Positions 1 through 8,936 of a DNA stretch of 64,000 nt are shown piece by piece. How positions within the stretch are numbered: position 1 is the first letter of the stretch; each line of letters opens with the position of its first letter. The stretch lies in the NCBI GenBank assembly GCA_018228685.1, contig CP073691.1:1-64000 (forward strand), written 5' to 3'. Below the pieces are notes generated by a model. The model made no database searches, was not told the origin of the DNA, and saw only the letters and a list, made by a program, of their open reading frames with translations. The position numbers and the translations under genes were made by a program. This DNA comes from Clostridiaceae bacterium Marseille-Q4149 (GTDB lineage: Bacteria; Bacillota; Clostridia; Oscillospirales; Oscillospiraceae).

Positions 1-1723
1 GTGCGGCGGTGATCTGCAGGCCGGTGGGCATCACGTCCATCCGGGCGGCCCAATAGGCCACCCGGCGGGGCAGATATTCCCGACCCTGACGGGCCAGCTC
101 CTCCATCTCCCGGGCGGTGGGCTCCGGCTGGGGCTCCTGCTTGCCCACCTCCACGATCTTGTCCCGGCTGTCATAATTGCTCTCCGCCTCGAAACTGCTG
201 GAGATCAGATTTCCGTTGCCGTCGTACACATTCCGCCAGGTCTGCACGGTGAACCCGGTGATGGGATACTGGGTCACCCGCTCCGCGCCGGGGGCCAGGC
301 TGTCTACCTCTTTATAGATGGTCTTCCAAGGGGTGGTGGACACGGTTTTGCTGGTGATCTTCACGAAGCTGCTGTCGGTTTTGGTGCCGAAGATCTTCAC
401 CGTGACGTTGTTGTTGTACCAATAGGTGACGATCTTGATGGGATAGTCCGTGTTGTTCTGCAGAACAAAGTCCAGATACGGCCAGAACACCGTGGCGTCG
501 CACCCGGAGGGGACATAATCCTGGGCGTACATATGGCAGGCCCGGGACACGATCTTCAGGTTGGCCAGCAGGGCCGAATAGTACAGGGTGGACGACACCT
601 GGCACACGCCGCCGCCATAGGAGGGCACGGCCTTGCCGCCCACATAGGCGGTGCCGATCTTGAATCCAGCCTCCTTGGTGGTGGGGCCCACGGCATTGTT
701 ATAGCTGAAGTTCTCGCCGCTGTTGACCACGGAGCCGCTGATGTTTCCGGCGGCCTTGCGGACGTTGAAAATCCGGTCGCTGGTGCCGGAGACATAAGAG
801 GTGTACTGTCCCAGCACGTCCCGGAACAGCACCTTCTCCAGCTCCGCCTTGGTGACGGTGGGATAGGTGATCTGGGCGGGGATGACGATCTCCTGGCCGG
901 GCTGGGCGTCCTCCACCAGCTTTTCGGCCCCGGCCACGTCGAAGGTGACGCCTATGCGCCCCTCCACCACCTGGCCGGTGGACCGGTCATAGGAGGCGTT
1001 CTTTCCCTGGCCGCCGATCTCCTGCTCCAGGGCCGCCAGGTCCAGGGGCTTGCCCTGGGTGATGGTGCTGACGCAGGGGATGGGGTCCATGCACCGGGTG
1101 GTCACCGCCTGGTGCAGGGCCCGGGCCAGCTTGTCCCCGTCGATGGTGCGGCCGTCGGCGGCCTTGGTGACGTAGAAGCCGTCGCCCTTGCCCTCCTCCA
1201 TGCGGTACGCCCCGTCCACCGGGTCCCGGCTCAGCTCCCGGCTGAGGCTCTCTGCCCGCTGGGACAGCTGTCCGGCGTCCAGGTCCCACTGGACCTGCGC
1301 CTGGGTGTCCCCGAACCAGCTGCGGATCAGGTGATAGCCGTTGACGAAGAAATTGCCGCCGTGGGCCGCGTTCCAGGCGGCCTGGGCCGCCTCCTGGGGC
1401 GTCACGGACACCCCCAGCTCCGTCAGGTTCACCGTGCCGATGACCTGGTCCTCCAGGGTCAGGTCGATGGTTTCCTTGCGGCAGGCGGCGTCGCCCTCCT
1501 GCTGCCATTTGTCCTGGACCTGCTGCGCCGTAAGGCCGCCCACGTCCACCCCCAGCACCCGGGTGCCCCGCAGGGTGGTCCCTCCGGCGGCGGCCGCCGT
1601 GCAGACGGCTATGTACGCCGCCGCCAGCACGCCCACGGCGATGCCGGCAGCCAGTCCCGCAATACGTCCTGCGGACCGTTTTTTCTTTTCCTCCTGTAAG
1701 GGCTTCTGGTTGGTCTGTTCCAT
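1..1723 (-). CDS. VanW/YoaR-family cell-wall protein (3' end outside window)
   Basis: The gene reads leftwards from ATG at 1723 and is still open at base 1, so the C-terminus is missing. GAGGAGGGG precedes the start. Residues 1-45 are a short Lys-rich cytosolic stretch and one hydrophobic segment (GRIAGLAAGIAVGVLAAAYI), so the protein should be anchored in the membrane facing out. Residues about 50-310 resemble the peptidoglycan-binding PG4/YoaR region. A VanW domain follows at about 310-430, with the recognisable SGENFSYN and GGGVCQVSSTLY stretches, then a G5-like tail (GFTVQTWRNVYDGNGNLISS). VanW proteins are found beside glycopeptide-resistance genes, but most, like this one, are general wall proteins of unknown function. 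The family call is firm; the role is inferred. Confidence 0.85.
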   Translation of the reverse strand, partial: MEQTNQKPLQEEKKKRSAGRIAGLAAGIAVGVLAAAYIAVCTAAAAGGTTLRGTRVLGVDVGGLTAQQVQDKWQQEGDAACRKETIDLTLEDQVIGTVNLTELGVSVTPQEAAQAAWNAAHGGNFFVNGYHLIRSWFGDTQAQVQWDLDAGQLSQRAESLSRELSRDPVDGAYRMEEGKGDGFYVTKAADGRTIDGDKLARALHQAVTTRCMDPIPCVSTITQGKPLDLAALEQEIGGQGKNASYDRSTGQVVEGRIGVTFDVAGAEKLVEDAQPGQEIVIPAQITYPTVTKAELEKVLFRDVLGQYTSYVSGTSDRIFNVRKAAGNISGSVVNSGENFSYNNAVGPTTKEAGFKIGTAYVGGKAVPSYGGGVCQVSSTLYYSALLANLKIVSRACHMYAQDYVPSGCDATVFWPYLDFVLQNNTDYPIKIVTYWYNNNVTVKIFGTKTDSSFVKITSKTVSTTPWKTIYKEVDSLAPGAERVTQYPITGFTVQTWRNVYDGNGNLISSSFEAESNYDSRDKIVEVGKQEPQPEPTAREMEELARQGREYLPRRVAYWAARMDVMPTGLQITAA

Positions 1724-1817
1724 GGATGCCCCTCCTCATTTCTGTATAGCTGCAACAATTCGCAGTTTATACAGTATACTACATCCCTGCCGGAAAAAAG
1801 TTACAATCCGGTAACAA

Positions 1818-2657
1818 TCAGCAACTTTCGGACACACTGTCGATTTTTCCCGATGCGCGCTTGGGGATGCGGATGGTCAGCAGGATCTCCCGGTCCGTGT
1901 CCTGCCGGTCCCATCCGGCGTCCACCCCGGCCTGGCGCATCAGATGCAGCCCCCGGTCCACGCTGTTGAGGAACAGCCGCACGTCCTTGATGATGTAGGT
2001 GCTCCGGCCCCGGGGCGGGGTGACCTGGGCCGATTGCAGGAGCTTTTCCACATAGGCCTCCGCCTGGGCCACGTTCATCCCCCGGCGCACCATATCCCCG
2101 GCGGCCCGGCGCTGGACCTCCGGGTCCTGGAGCCGCAGCAGCGCCCGGGCGTGGCGCTCCGTCAGGCCGTTTTCCCGCAGCAGGGCCCGCACGTCCTCCG
2201 GCAGACGCAGCAGGCGCAGCTTGTTGGCCACGGTGGGCTGGGCCCGGCCCAGCCGCCGGGCGGCCTCCTCCTGGCTGAGGCCATAGCGGGAGATCAGCCG
2301 GGCGATGGCCTGCGCCTCCTCCCAGCAGTCCAGGTCCCGGCGCTGGAGATTCTCCATCAGGGCCAGCAGGGCGGAGTCCTCCTCCCCTACCTGGGCCACC
2401 AGGCACGGCACCTCCCGCAGTCCGGCGATCCGGGCGGCCCGCAGCCGCCGCTCCCCGGCCACCAGCTCATAGCCCTCCCCGGCCCGGCGGACGGTCAGGG
2501 GCTGCAAAATGCCGCAGGAGCGGATGCTGGCCGCCAGCTCCGCCAGGCCCTCCTCATCGAAGCTGCGGCGGGGCTGCTGGGGGTTGGGCCGGATGCGGCC
2601 CAGGGGGATGTACTGGACCCGGGTGGATAGAAACTCACCTTTTCGCTGCAATTTCAT
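1818..2657 (-). CDS. noc: ParB/Noc-family CTP-binding nucleoid protein
   Basis: A 279-residue ParB-type protein. An in-frame start lies upstream, but ATG 2657 (MKLQRKGEF) is preferred because AAAGGAGG sits 8 bases before it. The N-terminal ParB/sulfiredoxin-like fold carries GERRLRA, the family's CTP/Mg-binding box, at about residues 65-72. A helix-turn-helix follows (SQEEAARRLGRAQPTVANKL, about 125-145), then a C-terminal dimerisation region. Length and single-gene setting without parA suggest Noc, which spreads along DNA from its sites and blocks division over the nucleoid; chromosomal ParB is the alternative. It is divergent from nadE, and no Noc site can be confirmed by eye. Confidence 0.8.
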   Translation of the reverse strand: MKLQRKGEFLSTRVQYIPLGRIRPNPQQPRRSFDEEGLAELAASIRSCGILQPLTVRRAGEGYELVAGERRLRAARIAGLREVPCLVAQVGEEDSALLALMENLQRRDLDCWEEAQAIARLISRYGLSQEEAARRLGRAQPTVANKLRLLRLPEDVRALLRENGLTERHARALLRLQDPEVQRRAAGDMVRRGMNVAQAEAYVEKLLQSAQVTPPRGRSTYIIKDVRLFLNSVDRGLHLMRQAGVDAGWDRQDTDREILLTIRIPKRASGKIDSVSESC

Positions 2658-2767
2658 GGCGTTCGACCTCCTTTCCCCCATTTTATCCGCCGGAGGGAGC
2701 AAAAAAGGCCGCACCCTGTCGGGAAATCAAAATTTCCCCGGCGGGGCCGCCATCAGCGAAAAAATGC

Positions 2768-2796
2768 TTGCCATCGGGACCCCCGGGGGGTAAAAT
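2768..2796 (+). promoter_or_regulatory. SigA-type promoter for nadE
   Basis: TTGCCA at 2768-2773 and TAAAAT at 2791-2796 with a 17-base spacer. The 5' leader to ATG 2829 is short and holds only the ribosome site. Confidence 0.6.
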
Positions 2797-2828
2797 AACA
2801 CCAATTGAAAGACAGGAGGCGCATTCCT

Positions 2829-3599
2829 ATGGAATTTAATCCCCAGAAGCAGCTGGCGGGCCTGCTGGAGTGGATGGACCAGCAGATGACCCAGTGCGGC
2901 GGCAAAACCGCCGTCATCGGCATTTCCGGCGGCAAGGACAGCAGCACCGTGGCGGCGCTGGCTGTGGCCGCCTATGGCCGGGAGAACGTGTACGGCGTGC
3001 TGATGCCCAACGGCGTCCAGCCGGACATCGACTATTCCCAGGCCCTGGTGGAGCACTTGCAGATCCCCCACTGCACCATCAACATCCACGACGCTGTTCA
3101 GGGCGTTCTGCAGGAGATGGAGAAGGCGGGCCTGACCCCCAGCCGCCAGACCGCCGTGAACCTGCCCTCCCGCGTCCGCATGGCCACCCTGTATGCCGTG
3201 GCCCAGACGCTGCCCGCCGGCATTGTCATCAACACCAGCAACCTCTCCGAGGACTGGGTGGGCTACTGCACCATTTACGGCGACTCCGCCGGAGCCTTCT
3301 CCCCGCTGGGCATGTACACCACCGAGGAGGTCATCGCCCTGGGCCGGGTGCTGGGCCTGCCGGAAAAGTTCCTGGTGAAGGCCCCCTCCGACGGCCTCAC
3401 CGGCCTCACCGACGAGGACAACCTGGGCTTCACCTATCACGCCGTCAACGAATATGTCCGCCGGGGGGTGTGCGACCCCGCCATCCGGGAGCAGATCGAC
3501 CGGAAGCACCGCACTAGCCGCTTCAAGTTCCAGACCCTGCCGGTGTATCACAACGGCCTGCCTATGGCCCTCACCGACGAAACGGATTACTACAAGTAA
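2829..3599 (+). CDS. nadE: NH3-dependent NAD+ synthetase
   Basis: 256 residues. It makes NAD+ from deamido-NAD+, ATP and ammonia, the last step of NAD synthesis. The N-type PP-loop SGGKDSS is at about residue 34, and NTSNLSEDWVGYCTIYGDSAG, GLTDEDNLGFTY and the C-terminal KHRTSRFK are family signatures. There is no nitrilase/glutaminase domain, so free ammonia is the expected donor. An in-frame TTG at 2805 would overlap the ribosome site, whereas ATG 2829 follows ACAGGAGGC at normal spacing. It has its own promoter and a terminator directly after the stop. Confidence 0.93.
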   Translation: MEFNPQKQLAGLLEWMDQQMTQCGGKTAVIGISGGKDSSTVAALAVAAYGRENVYGVLMPNGVQPDIDYSQALVEHLQIPHCTINIHDAVQGVLQEMEKAGLTPSRQTAVNLPSRVRMATLYAVAQTLPAGIVINTSNLSEDWVGYCTIYGDSAGAFSPLGMYTTEEVIALGRVLGLPEKFLVKAPSDGLTGLTDEDNLGFTYHAVNEYVRRGVCDPAIREQIDRKHRTSRFKFQTLPVYHNGLPMALTDETDYYK

Positions 3600-3600
3600 G

Positions 3601-3634
3601 AAAAAATCCTGCGGCCCTGCCGCAGGATTTTTTT
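3601..3634. terminator. Bidirectional terminator between nadE and DUF975 gene
   Basis: Perfect 15-base stem with a CCT loop; the A-run and T-run are part of the stem, so it can end transcription from both converging genes. Confidence 0.9.
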
Positions 3635-3636
3635 GC

Positions 3637-4395
3637 TTATTCGTTGGGGCCGAAGGGGTCGATGGGCCGGAAGGGATCGTCATCGCCGCCGTCGGGGCCG
3701 GACTGGAAGCCGATGCCTTTCACCCGCTTGATCTCCTGGAAATAGCCCACGTTGGCCTGCTCCCGATAGGGGGCCAGCCAGATGTCCAAAATGCCCAGGG
3801 TCAGGCCGGACAGCAGAATCCACCCGATGAAGGACAGGTCCAGCACAAACAGCGTCCACTTGAAGCCCGCCGTCTGGGCCTTGCTCATGCTGATGGCCTC
3901 CATGATGCCGATGTCGGGATTTTCGCACAGGTTATACACCGCGAAGCGGTACCGGTACTGGGCGATGAGGCCGGGGATATAGAACAGCAGGGACCACAGG
4001 AACACGAAGATGCTCATAACGATGTTCAGCAGGATCAGCTTCCCCAGGAAGCCGAACCCGTCCAGCAGGCAGGAGAAGGGCATTTCCTTGCCCCGGCGCA
4101 CGCCCAGGTGATAGATGGACCAGCCGGCGCTGAGAATTGCCTGGGCCAGCCAGTTCACCGCCGCCACAAAGGCCACCAGCAGCACCGGGAACTCCGGAAA
4201 GCTGGGCAGCATCGCCGCCAGGTCGGGGTCATAGCCTGCCATCTGGTCCACGGTCTGGGACGCCCCCACATAGGAGTCCAGCCCGCCCAGCAGGCCCAGA
4301 ACCCCCACAACGATCAGTGACACCAGGTAGGGGTTCACCCGGGCGCCCCGCAGCACCTGCTTGGCTTCTTCTTTAATCTGAATGCGATCGGGCAT
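3637..4395 (-). CDS. DUF975-family integral membrane protein
   Basis: 252 residues from ATG 4395, with AAAGGAAG upstream. The N-terminus (MPDRIQIKEEAKQVLRG) is the typical DUF975 opening. About five to six hydrophobic segments follow, including LVSLIVVGVLGLLGG, FPVLLVAFVAAVNWL and LILLNIVMSIFVFLWSLLFY. The characteristic PGLIAQYRYRFAVYNLCENP and the AISMSKAQTAGFKW region are present. The C-terminal tail is Gly/Asp/Pro-rich and presumably cytosolic. Function of the family is unknown. It converges on nadE and diverges from the rnf operon. Confidence 0.85.
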   Translation of the reverse strand: MPDRIQIKEEAKQVLRGARVNPYLVSLIVVGVLGLLGGLDSYVGASQTVDQMAGYDPDLAAMLPSFPEFPVLLVAFVAAVNWLAQAILSAGWSIYHLGVRRGKEMPFSCLLDGFGFLGKLILLNIVMSIFVFLWSLLFYIPGLIAQYRYRFAVYNLCENPDIGIMEAISMSKAQTAGFKWTLFVLDLSFIGWILLSGLTLGILDIWLAPYREQANVGYFQEIKRVKGIGFQSGPDGGDDDPFRPIDPFGPNE

Positions 4396-4599
4396 GAAAG
4401 CACTTCCTTTCTTGTGACACGCCGCCCCGCAGGCGGCCATATGTCCGCTTTTCTGCGCATAGTATACCATATGCCGCCCCCAAACACAAGAGCGGGAAAT
4501 TTCGGGTATTTTTGGATAAAGATTCCGCCGGATTCCCTCCGAAAAGCTAAGAATAAGACAAAAACCTATAATTTTTGCAGAAAACCGGAATACAGGGGG

Positions 4600-4628
4600 T
4601 GGACAAGAAGCCAAATCTGGTGTAGAAT
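4600..4628 (+). promoter_or_regulatory. SigA-type promoter of the rnf operon
   Basis: TGGACA (4600-4605), 17-base spacer, TAGAAT (4623-4628), about 55 bases before the rnfC start. The remaining bases back to 4396 show no gene or clear RNA structure. Confidence 0.7.
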
Positions 4629-4683
4629 TTAGGGCAGTATGTGGTGGCATAGGGCCACCCAGTAGTAAGATGAGGTGAAGACA

Positions 4684-6054
4684 ATGGCACAAGCTTTCTT
4701 TGGCGGCGTTCATCCCAATGATATGAAGGCCGCAACCAATGAAAAGGCCATCGAACAGCTGGCAGCCCCGGCTGAGGTGGTCATTCCCATGTCTATGCAC
4801 ATCGGTGCACCCTGCAAGCCCATCGTTGCGGTGGGCGATAAGGTGACCATCGGTCAGAAGATCGGTGAACCCGGCGGTTTCGTGTCCGCTCCCATCCATG
4901 CCAGCGTGTCCGGCACGGTGAAGGCAGTGGAGCCCCGTCCCTTCTCCATGGGCGGGACCATGATGTCCGTGGTCATCGAGAACGACTTCCAGAACACCGT
5001 GTGTCCGGACATTCATCCCGTGGACGACCCTGACAGCCTGACTCCCGAGCAGCTGGTGGAAATCGTCAAGAACGCCGGTATCGTGGGCCAGGGCGGCGCA
5101 ACCTTCCCCACCCACGTGAAGATCAGCTCCGGCCTCGGCAAGGTGGACTATGTCATCATCAACGCCGCCGAGTGCGAGCCCTACATCACCGGCGACCACC
5201 GCACCATGCTGGAGCGGCCCGAGCAGGTCATCAAGGGCGCCACCCTGCTGGCCAAGTGCTTCGGCGTGGAGCATGTGTACATCGGCGTGGAGGCCAACAA
5301 GCAGAACGCGGCCGACGTGCTGAACAAGACCATCGACGAGCTGAAGGCCCCCGTGGTGGTGGAGGTGCTGCACACCCGTTACCCCCAGGGCGCTGAAAAG
5401 CAGCTGTGCCAGGCCATCTCCGGCCGTCAGGTTCCCTCCGGCAAGCTGCCTGCCGACGCAGGCTGCTGCATCTTCAACCTGAACACCACCTGCGCCATCT
5501 ATAAGGCTGTTTACACCGGTATGCCCGTTGTCAGCAAGGTGGTCACCGTGTCCGGCTCCGGCGTCATCGACCCCAAGAACCTGGAGTGCCCCATCGGCAC
5601 CCCCATCACCGCCCTGTTCGACGCCTGCGGCGGCCTGAAGGAAGAAACCTACAAGCTGATCATGGGCGGCCCCATGATGGGTCTTGCCCAGTATAACCTG
5701 GACGTCACCGTGGGCAAGGGCACCGGCGCCATGCTGGCTTTCGCCGGTGACGAGGAGCAGTACGAGGAGAATCCCCAGTGCATCCGCTGCGGCAAGTGCG
5801 TGGGTGTGTGTCCCATGCGTCTCGAGCCCGTGTTCATGTATAAGTACCTGATGAAGGGCGACGTGGACACCTGGCAGAACACCCTCCACGGCATGGACTG
5901 CATCGAGTGCGGCGCCTGCGCCTATACCTGCCCCGCCCGTCTGCCCCTGACCCACGCCTTCCGCATGGGCAAGCAGAAAGTCAACAATGCAAGAATGGCC
6001 GCCAAGGCCAAGGCAGAGGCCGAGAAGGCCGCCGCCGAAAAGAAGGAGGCGTAA
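4684..6054 (+). CDS. rnfC: Rnf complex subunit C (NADH-binding)
   Basis: 456 residues. Peripheral subunit that carries the NADH site and passes electrons between NAD and the membrane part of the ferredoxin:NAD+ oxidoreductase. A GTG at 4675 is in frame, but it lies inside the GAGGTGAAG ribosome site, so ATG 4684 is chosen. The Gly-rich GQGGATFPTHVK and NAAECEPY stretches form the flavin/NADH domain. Two [4Fe-4S] motifs lie near the end: CIRCGKCVGVCP (about 366) and CIECGACAYTCP (about 406). The tail is a short Ala/Lys/Glu helix. It is the first gene of a tightly spaced six-gene operon. Confidence 0.95.
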   Translation: MAQAFFGGVHPNDMKAATNEKAIEQLAAPAEVVIPMSMHIGAPCKPIVAVGDKVTIGQKIGEPGGFVSAPIHASVSGTVKAVEPRPFSMGGTMMSVVIENDFQNTVCPDIHPVDDPDSLTPEQLVEIVKNAGIVGQGGATFPTHVKISSGLGKVDYVIINAAECEPYITGDHRTMLERPEQVIKGATLLAKCFGVEHVYIGVEANKQNAADVLNKTIDELKAPVVVEVLHTRYPQGAEKQLCQAISGRQVPSGKLPADAGCCIFNLNTTCAIYKAVYTGMPVVSKVVTVSGSGVIDPKNLECPIGTPITALFDACGGLKEETYKLIMGGPMMGLAQYNLDVTVGKGTGAMLAFAGDEEQYEENPQCIRCGKCVGVCPMRLEPVFMYKYLMKGDVDTWQNTLHGMDCIECGACAYTCPARLPLTHAFRMGKQKVNNARMAAKAKAEAEKAAAEKKEA

Positions 6055-6057
6055 ACC

Positions 6058-7077
6058 ATGACCGATTACAAGAATTTGAAGCTGATCGCGTCCTCCTCCC
6101 CCCACATCCGGTCCAACGAGAGCACCCGGACCATCATGATGGACGTGATCATTGCCATGATCCCCGCTCTGATCATGAGCGTGTTCGTCTTTGGCTTCCG
6201 GGCCCTGGCCCTGACCCTGGTGTCCGTGGCCGCCTGCGTGTTCTGGGAGTGGGGCTATCGCAAGCTCCTGAAGAAGCCCCAGTCCATCGGCGACCTGTCC
6301 GCCGTGGTCACCGGTATGCTGCTGGCCTTTGTGTGCCCCCCCACGCTGCCCTATTGGATGATCATCATCGGCGCGTTCTTCGCCATCGTGGTGGTCAAGC
6401 AGCTGTTCGGCGGCATCGGCTGCAACTTCATGAACCCCGCTCTGGTGGGCCGTGCCGTTCTGCTGGCCAGCTATGCCACCGCCATGACCACCTGGGCCGT
6501 GCCCATGAGCAAGCTGTCCATTTTCGGCTCCAACGCTGACGCCGTTACCTCCTCCACCCCCCTGGCCATCATGAAGGGCGGCGACCTGGCCTCCCTGACC
6601 AGCAACTACTCCGTGGTGGATATGTTCCTGGGCCGCATCGGCGGCTCCCTGGGCGAGGTTTCCGCGCTGATGCTGCTGCTGGGCGGCGTGTACCTGGTGA
6701 TCCGCAAGGTCATCTCCTGGCACACCCCCGTGGCTTTCATCGCCACCGTGGCCGTCCTGTGCCTGATCTCCGCCCCCGCCGGTATCTCCGCCGTGGACTA
6801 CATGCTCTATAACGTCTTCGGCGGCGGCCTGATGCTGGGCGCCATCTTCATGGCCACCGACTATGCCACCTCTCCCGTTACCAAGCCCGGCCAGATCATC
6901 TTCGGCATCGGCTGCGGCCTGCTGACCTGCTTCATCCGCCGCTTCGGCTCTTATCCCGAGGGCGTCTGCTATTCCATCCTGATCATGAACTGCACCACCT
7001 GGCTGCTGGATAAGTACATCCGGCCCACCATCTACGGTGCTCCCAAGAAAGAAAAGAAGGAGGCGGCTGCAAAATGA
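6058..7077 (+). CDS. rnfD: Rnf complex subunit D (membrane, covalent FMN)
   Basis: 339 residues, a polytopic membrane protein of the NqrB/RnfD family taking part in ion translocation. Nine or so hydrophobic segments are visible. The signature GGIGCNFMNPALVGRA is at about residue 120. The expected covalent-flavin site is in DAVTSSTPLAIMK, where the Thr before Pro-Leu would carry FMN; the usual SGAT reads SSTP here. It starts 4 bases after rnfC and its stop overlaps the rnfG start (ATGA), indicating coupled translation. Confidence 0.94.
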   Translation: MTDYKNLKLIASSSPHIRSNESTRTIMMDVIIAMIPALIMSVFVFGFRALALTLVSVAACVFWEWGYRKLLKKPQSIGDLSAVVTGMLLAFVCPPTLPYWMIIIGAFFAIVVVKQLFGGIGCNFMNPALVGRAVLLASYATAMTTWAVPMSKLSIFGSNADAVTSSTPLAIMKGGDLASLTSNYSVVDMFLGRIGGSLGEVSALMLLLGGVYLVIRKVISWHTPVAFIATVAVLCLISAPAGISAVDYMLYNVFGGGLMLGAIFMATDYATSPVTKPGQIIFGIGCGLLTCFIRRFGSYPEGVCYSILIMNCTTWLLDKYIRPTIYGAPKKEKKEAAAK

Positions 7078-7667
7078 AGATCTCCGGTAAGTTTATTCTG
7101 AAGGTCGCCGGCACCCTGACTGTTATCTCCCTGGTGGTGGCCTTGCTGCTGGGCCTGGTCAACGGCGTCACCAAGGACAAGATCGCCGCCATCGAAGCGG
7201 AAAAGACCCGGGTGGCCATGAGCGCCGTTGTCCCCGAGGGCAGCGAGTTCACCGACGCCCTGGAAATTCCCCAGGCCGCTATTGATGCCGCCAAGGCACA
7301 GGGCGGCACCGTCAGCGAGCTGTACGGCGTCACCAACGGCGGCGCAGAGGCCGGCTATGTGGCCAAGGTTGCCGCTTCCGGCTCCCAGGGCACCATCACC
7401 ATGATGGTGGGCATCGACGCCAACGGCGCCATCACCGGCATCTCCGTGGTCAGCCACTCCGAGACCTCCGGCATCGGCACCAAGGTGGTCGAGAACAAGC
7501 CCAATGCCGCCGGTACCCCCGTGCTGGATCAGTTCGTCGGTATGTCCGGCGCCGGCACCCTGGCGGTGGGCAGCAACATCACTGCCATCTCCGGCGCCAC
7601 CGTTTCCACCAAGGGCATCACCATGGGCGCTAACGCCGCCCTGGCTGCCGTGGAAGCTCTGGGCTAA
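7074..7667 (+). CDS. rnfG: Rnf complex subunit G (covalent FMN, extracytoplasmic)
   Basis: 197 residues. One N-terminal membrane helix (residues about 10-30) is followed by an extracytoplasmic FMN-binding domain. The flavinylation motif SGATVSTKG is close to the C-terminus, with the second Thr of the motif as the expected phosphodiester-FMN attachment. VVSHSETSGIGTKV is the usual family stretch before it. The start overlaps the rnfD stop by four bases. Modification would need an ApbE-type flavin transferase, which is not in this window. Confidence 0.94.
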   Translation: MKISGKFILKVAGTLTVISLVVALLLGLVNGVTKDKIAAIEAEKTRVAMSAVVPEGSEFTDALEIPQAAIDAAKAQGGTVSELYGVTNGGAEAGYVAKVAASGSQGTITMMVGIDANGAITGISVVSHSETSGIGTKVVENKPNAAGTPVLDQFVGMSGAGTLAVGSNITAISGATVSTKGITMGANAALAAVEALG

Positions 7668-7685
7668 GAAAGGAGGAGCTGCAAT

Positions 7686-8333
7686 ATGAACTTTGGCAAG
7701 CAATTCAAGGAGGGCCTGATCACCCAGAACCCCGTGCTGGTACAGCTGCTGGGTATGTGCTCCACCATGGCCATCACCACGTCGTTCTTCAACGGCCTGG
7801 GCATGGGCGTGTCCGTTCTGATCATCCTGACCCTTTCCAACATTTTCATCGCGCTGCTGCGCAAGATCATCCCCAATGAGGTCCGTATCGCCTGCTTCAT
7901 CGTGGTCATCGCCGGCTTCGTTACCTGCGTGGACCTGCTGCTGAAGGCCTTCGTTCCCGCCCTGTCCAACTCCCTGGGCGTGTTCATCCCCCTGATCGTG
8001 GTGAACTGCATCATCCTGGGCCGTGCCGAGGGCTTCGCCTCCAAGAACGGCATCGGCGCTTCCGCTGTGGACGGCGTCTGCCAGGGCATCGGCTATACCA
8101 TCGTGCTGATCATCATGTGCGTGTTCCGTGAGCTGCTGGGCTCCGGCAAGTTCGGCGGCGGCCTGCTGGGCGGCGGCGGACTGGGCAGCGCTCCCGGCAT
8201 CGTCATCTTCCCCGAGGAATTCGGCATCAAGCTGCTGACCCTGCCGGTGGGCGGCTTCCTGACCCTGGGCGCTCTCATCGCTGCGATGCAGTGGGCCCTG
8301 GCCAAGAGCGAAAAGAAAAAGGAGGTCAAGTAA
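7686..8333 (+). CDS. rnfE: Rnf complex subunit E (membrane)
   Basis: 215 residues, about six membrane helices, NqrD/RnfE family. Recognisable stretches are NPVLVQLLGMCSTMAITTS at the start and LGVFIPLIVVNCIILGRAE in the middle, including the conserved Cys that helps hold the intramembrane iron-sulfur centre with RnfA. AAAGGAGGAG precedes ATG 7686 by seven bases. The order G-E-A matches other clostridial rnf operons. Confidence 0.94.
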   Translation: MNFGKQFKEGLITQNPVLVQLLGMCSTMAITTSFFNGLGMGVSVLIILTLSNIFIALLRKIIPNEVRIACFIVVIAGFVTCVDLLLKAFVPALSNSLGVFIPLIVVNCIILGRAEGFASKNGIGASAVDGVCQGIGYTIVLIIMCVFRELLGSGKFGGGLLGGGGLGSAPGIVIFPEEFGIKLLTLPVGGFLTLGALIAAMQWALAKSEKKKEVK

Positions 8334-8336
8334 GCT

Positions 8337-8924
8337 ATGTCTGTTACGACTCTGCTCGCCATCTCCCTTGGCGCTATTCTGACCAATAACTTTATTTTCT
8401 CCCAGTTCCTGGGCATCTGCCCCTTCCTGGGCGTGTCCAAGAAGATCGACACCGCAGTGGGCATGGGCGCCGCCGTGACCTTCGTTATGGGTCTGGCCTC
8501 CGCTTTCTGCTATCTGGTGAACCTGATTCTGGTGCCGCTGCACCTGGAGTTCATGCAGACCGTGGCCTTCATCCTGGTCATCGCCGGCCTGGTGCAGTTT
8601 GTGGAAATGTTCCTGAAGAAGAACATCCCCACCCTGTACACCGCCCTGGGCGTGTACCTGCCCCTGATCACCACCAACTGCGCCGTGCTGGGCGTGGCCC
8701 TGCTGAACGTGCAGAACGACTACAATTTCATCAGCTCCGTGGTTTACGGCATCACCGGCGGTCTGGGCTTCCTGCTGGCCATCTTCCTGTTTGCCGCCGT
8801 CCGCGAGCAGCTGGAGGTCTCCAGTGACATCCCCAAGTCCTTTGAGGGCTTCCCCATCGCGCTGGTCACCGCCGGCCTGATGGCTCTGGCCTTCATGGGC
8901 TTCAGCGGCCTGAAGGTCTGGTAA
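8337..8924 (+). CDS. rnfA: Rnf complex subunit A (membrane)
   Basis: 195 residues, six predicted helices, NqrE/RnfA family and homologous to RnfE with inverted topology. Key stretches are [20 protein letters not shown] near the start and [13 protein letters not shown] at about residue 105, which contains the conserved Cys. The ribosome site (AAGGAGGTC) lies in the last codons of rnfE and the gap is three bases, so translation is probably coupled. Confidence 0.94.
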   Translation: MSVTTLLAISLGAILTNNFIFSQFLGICPFLGVSKKIDTAVGMGAAVTFVMGLASAFCYLVNLILVPLHLEFMQTVAFILVIAGLVQFVEMFLKKNIPTLYTALGVYLPLITTNCAVLGVALLNVQNDYNFISSVVYGITGGLGFLLAIFLFAAVREQLEVSSDIPKSFEGFPIALVTAGLMALAFMGFSGLKVW

Positions 8925-8936
8925 GGAGGAAAAATT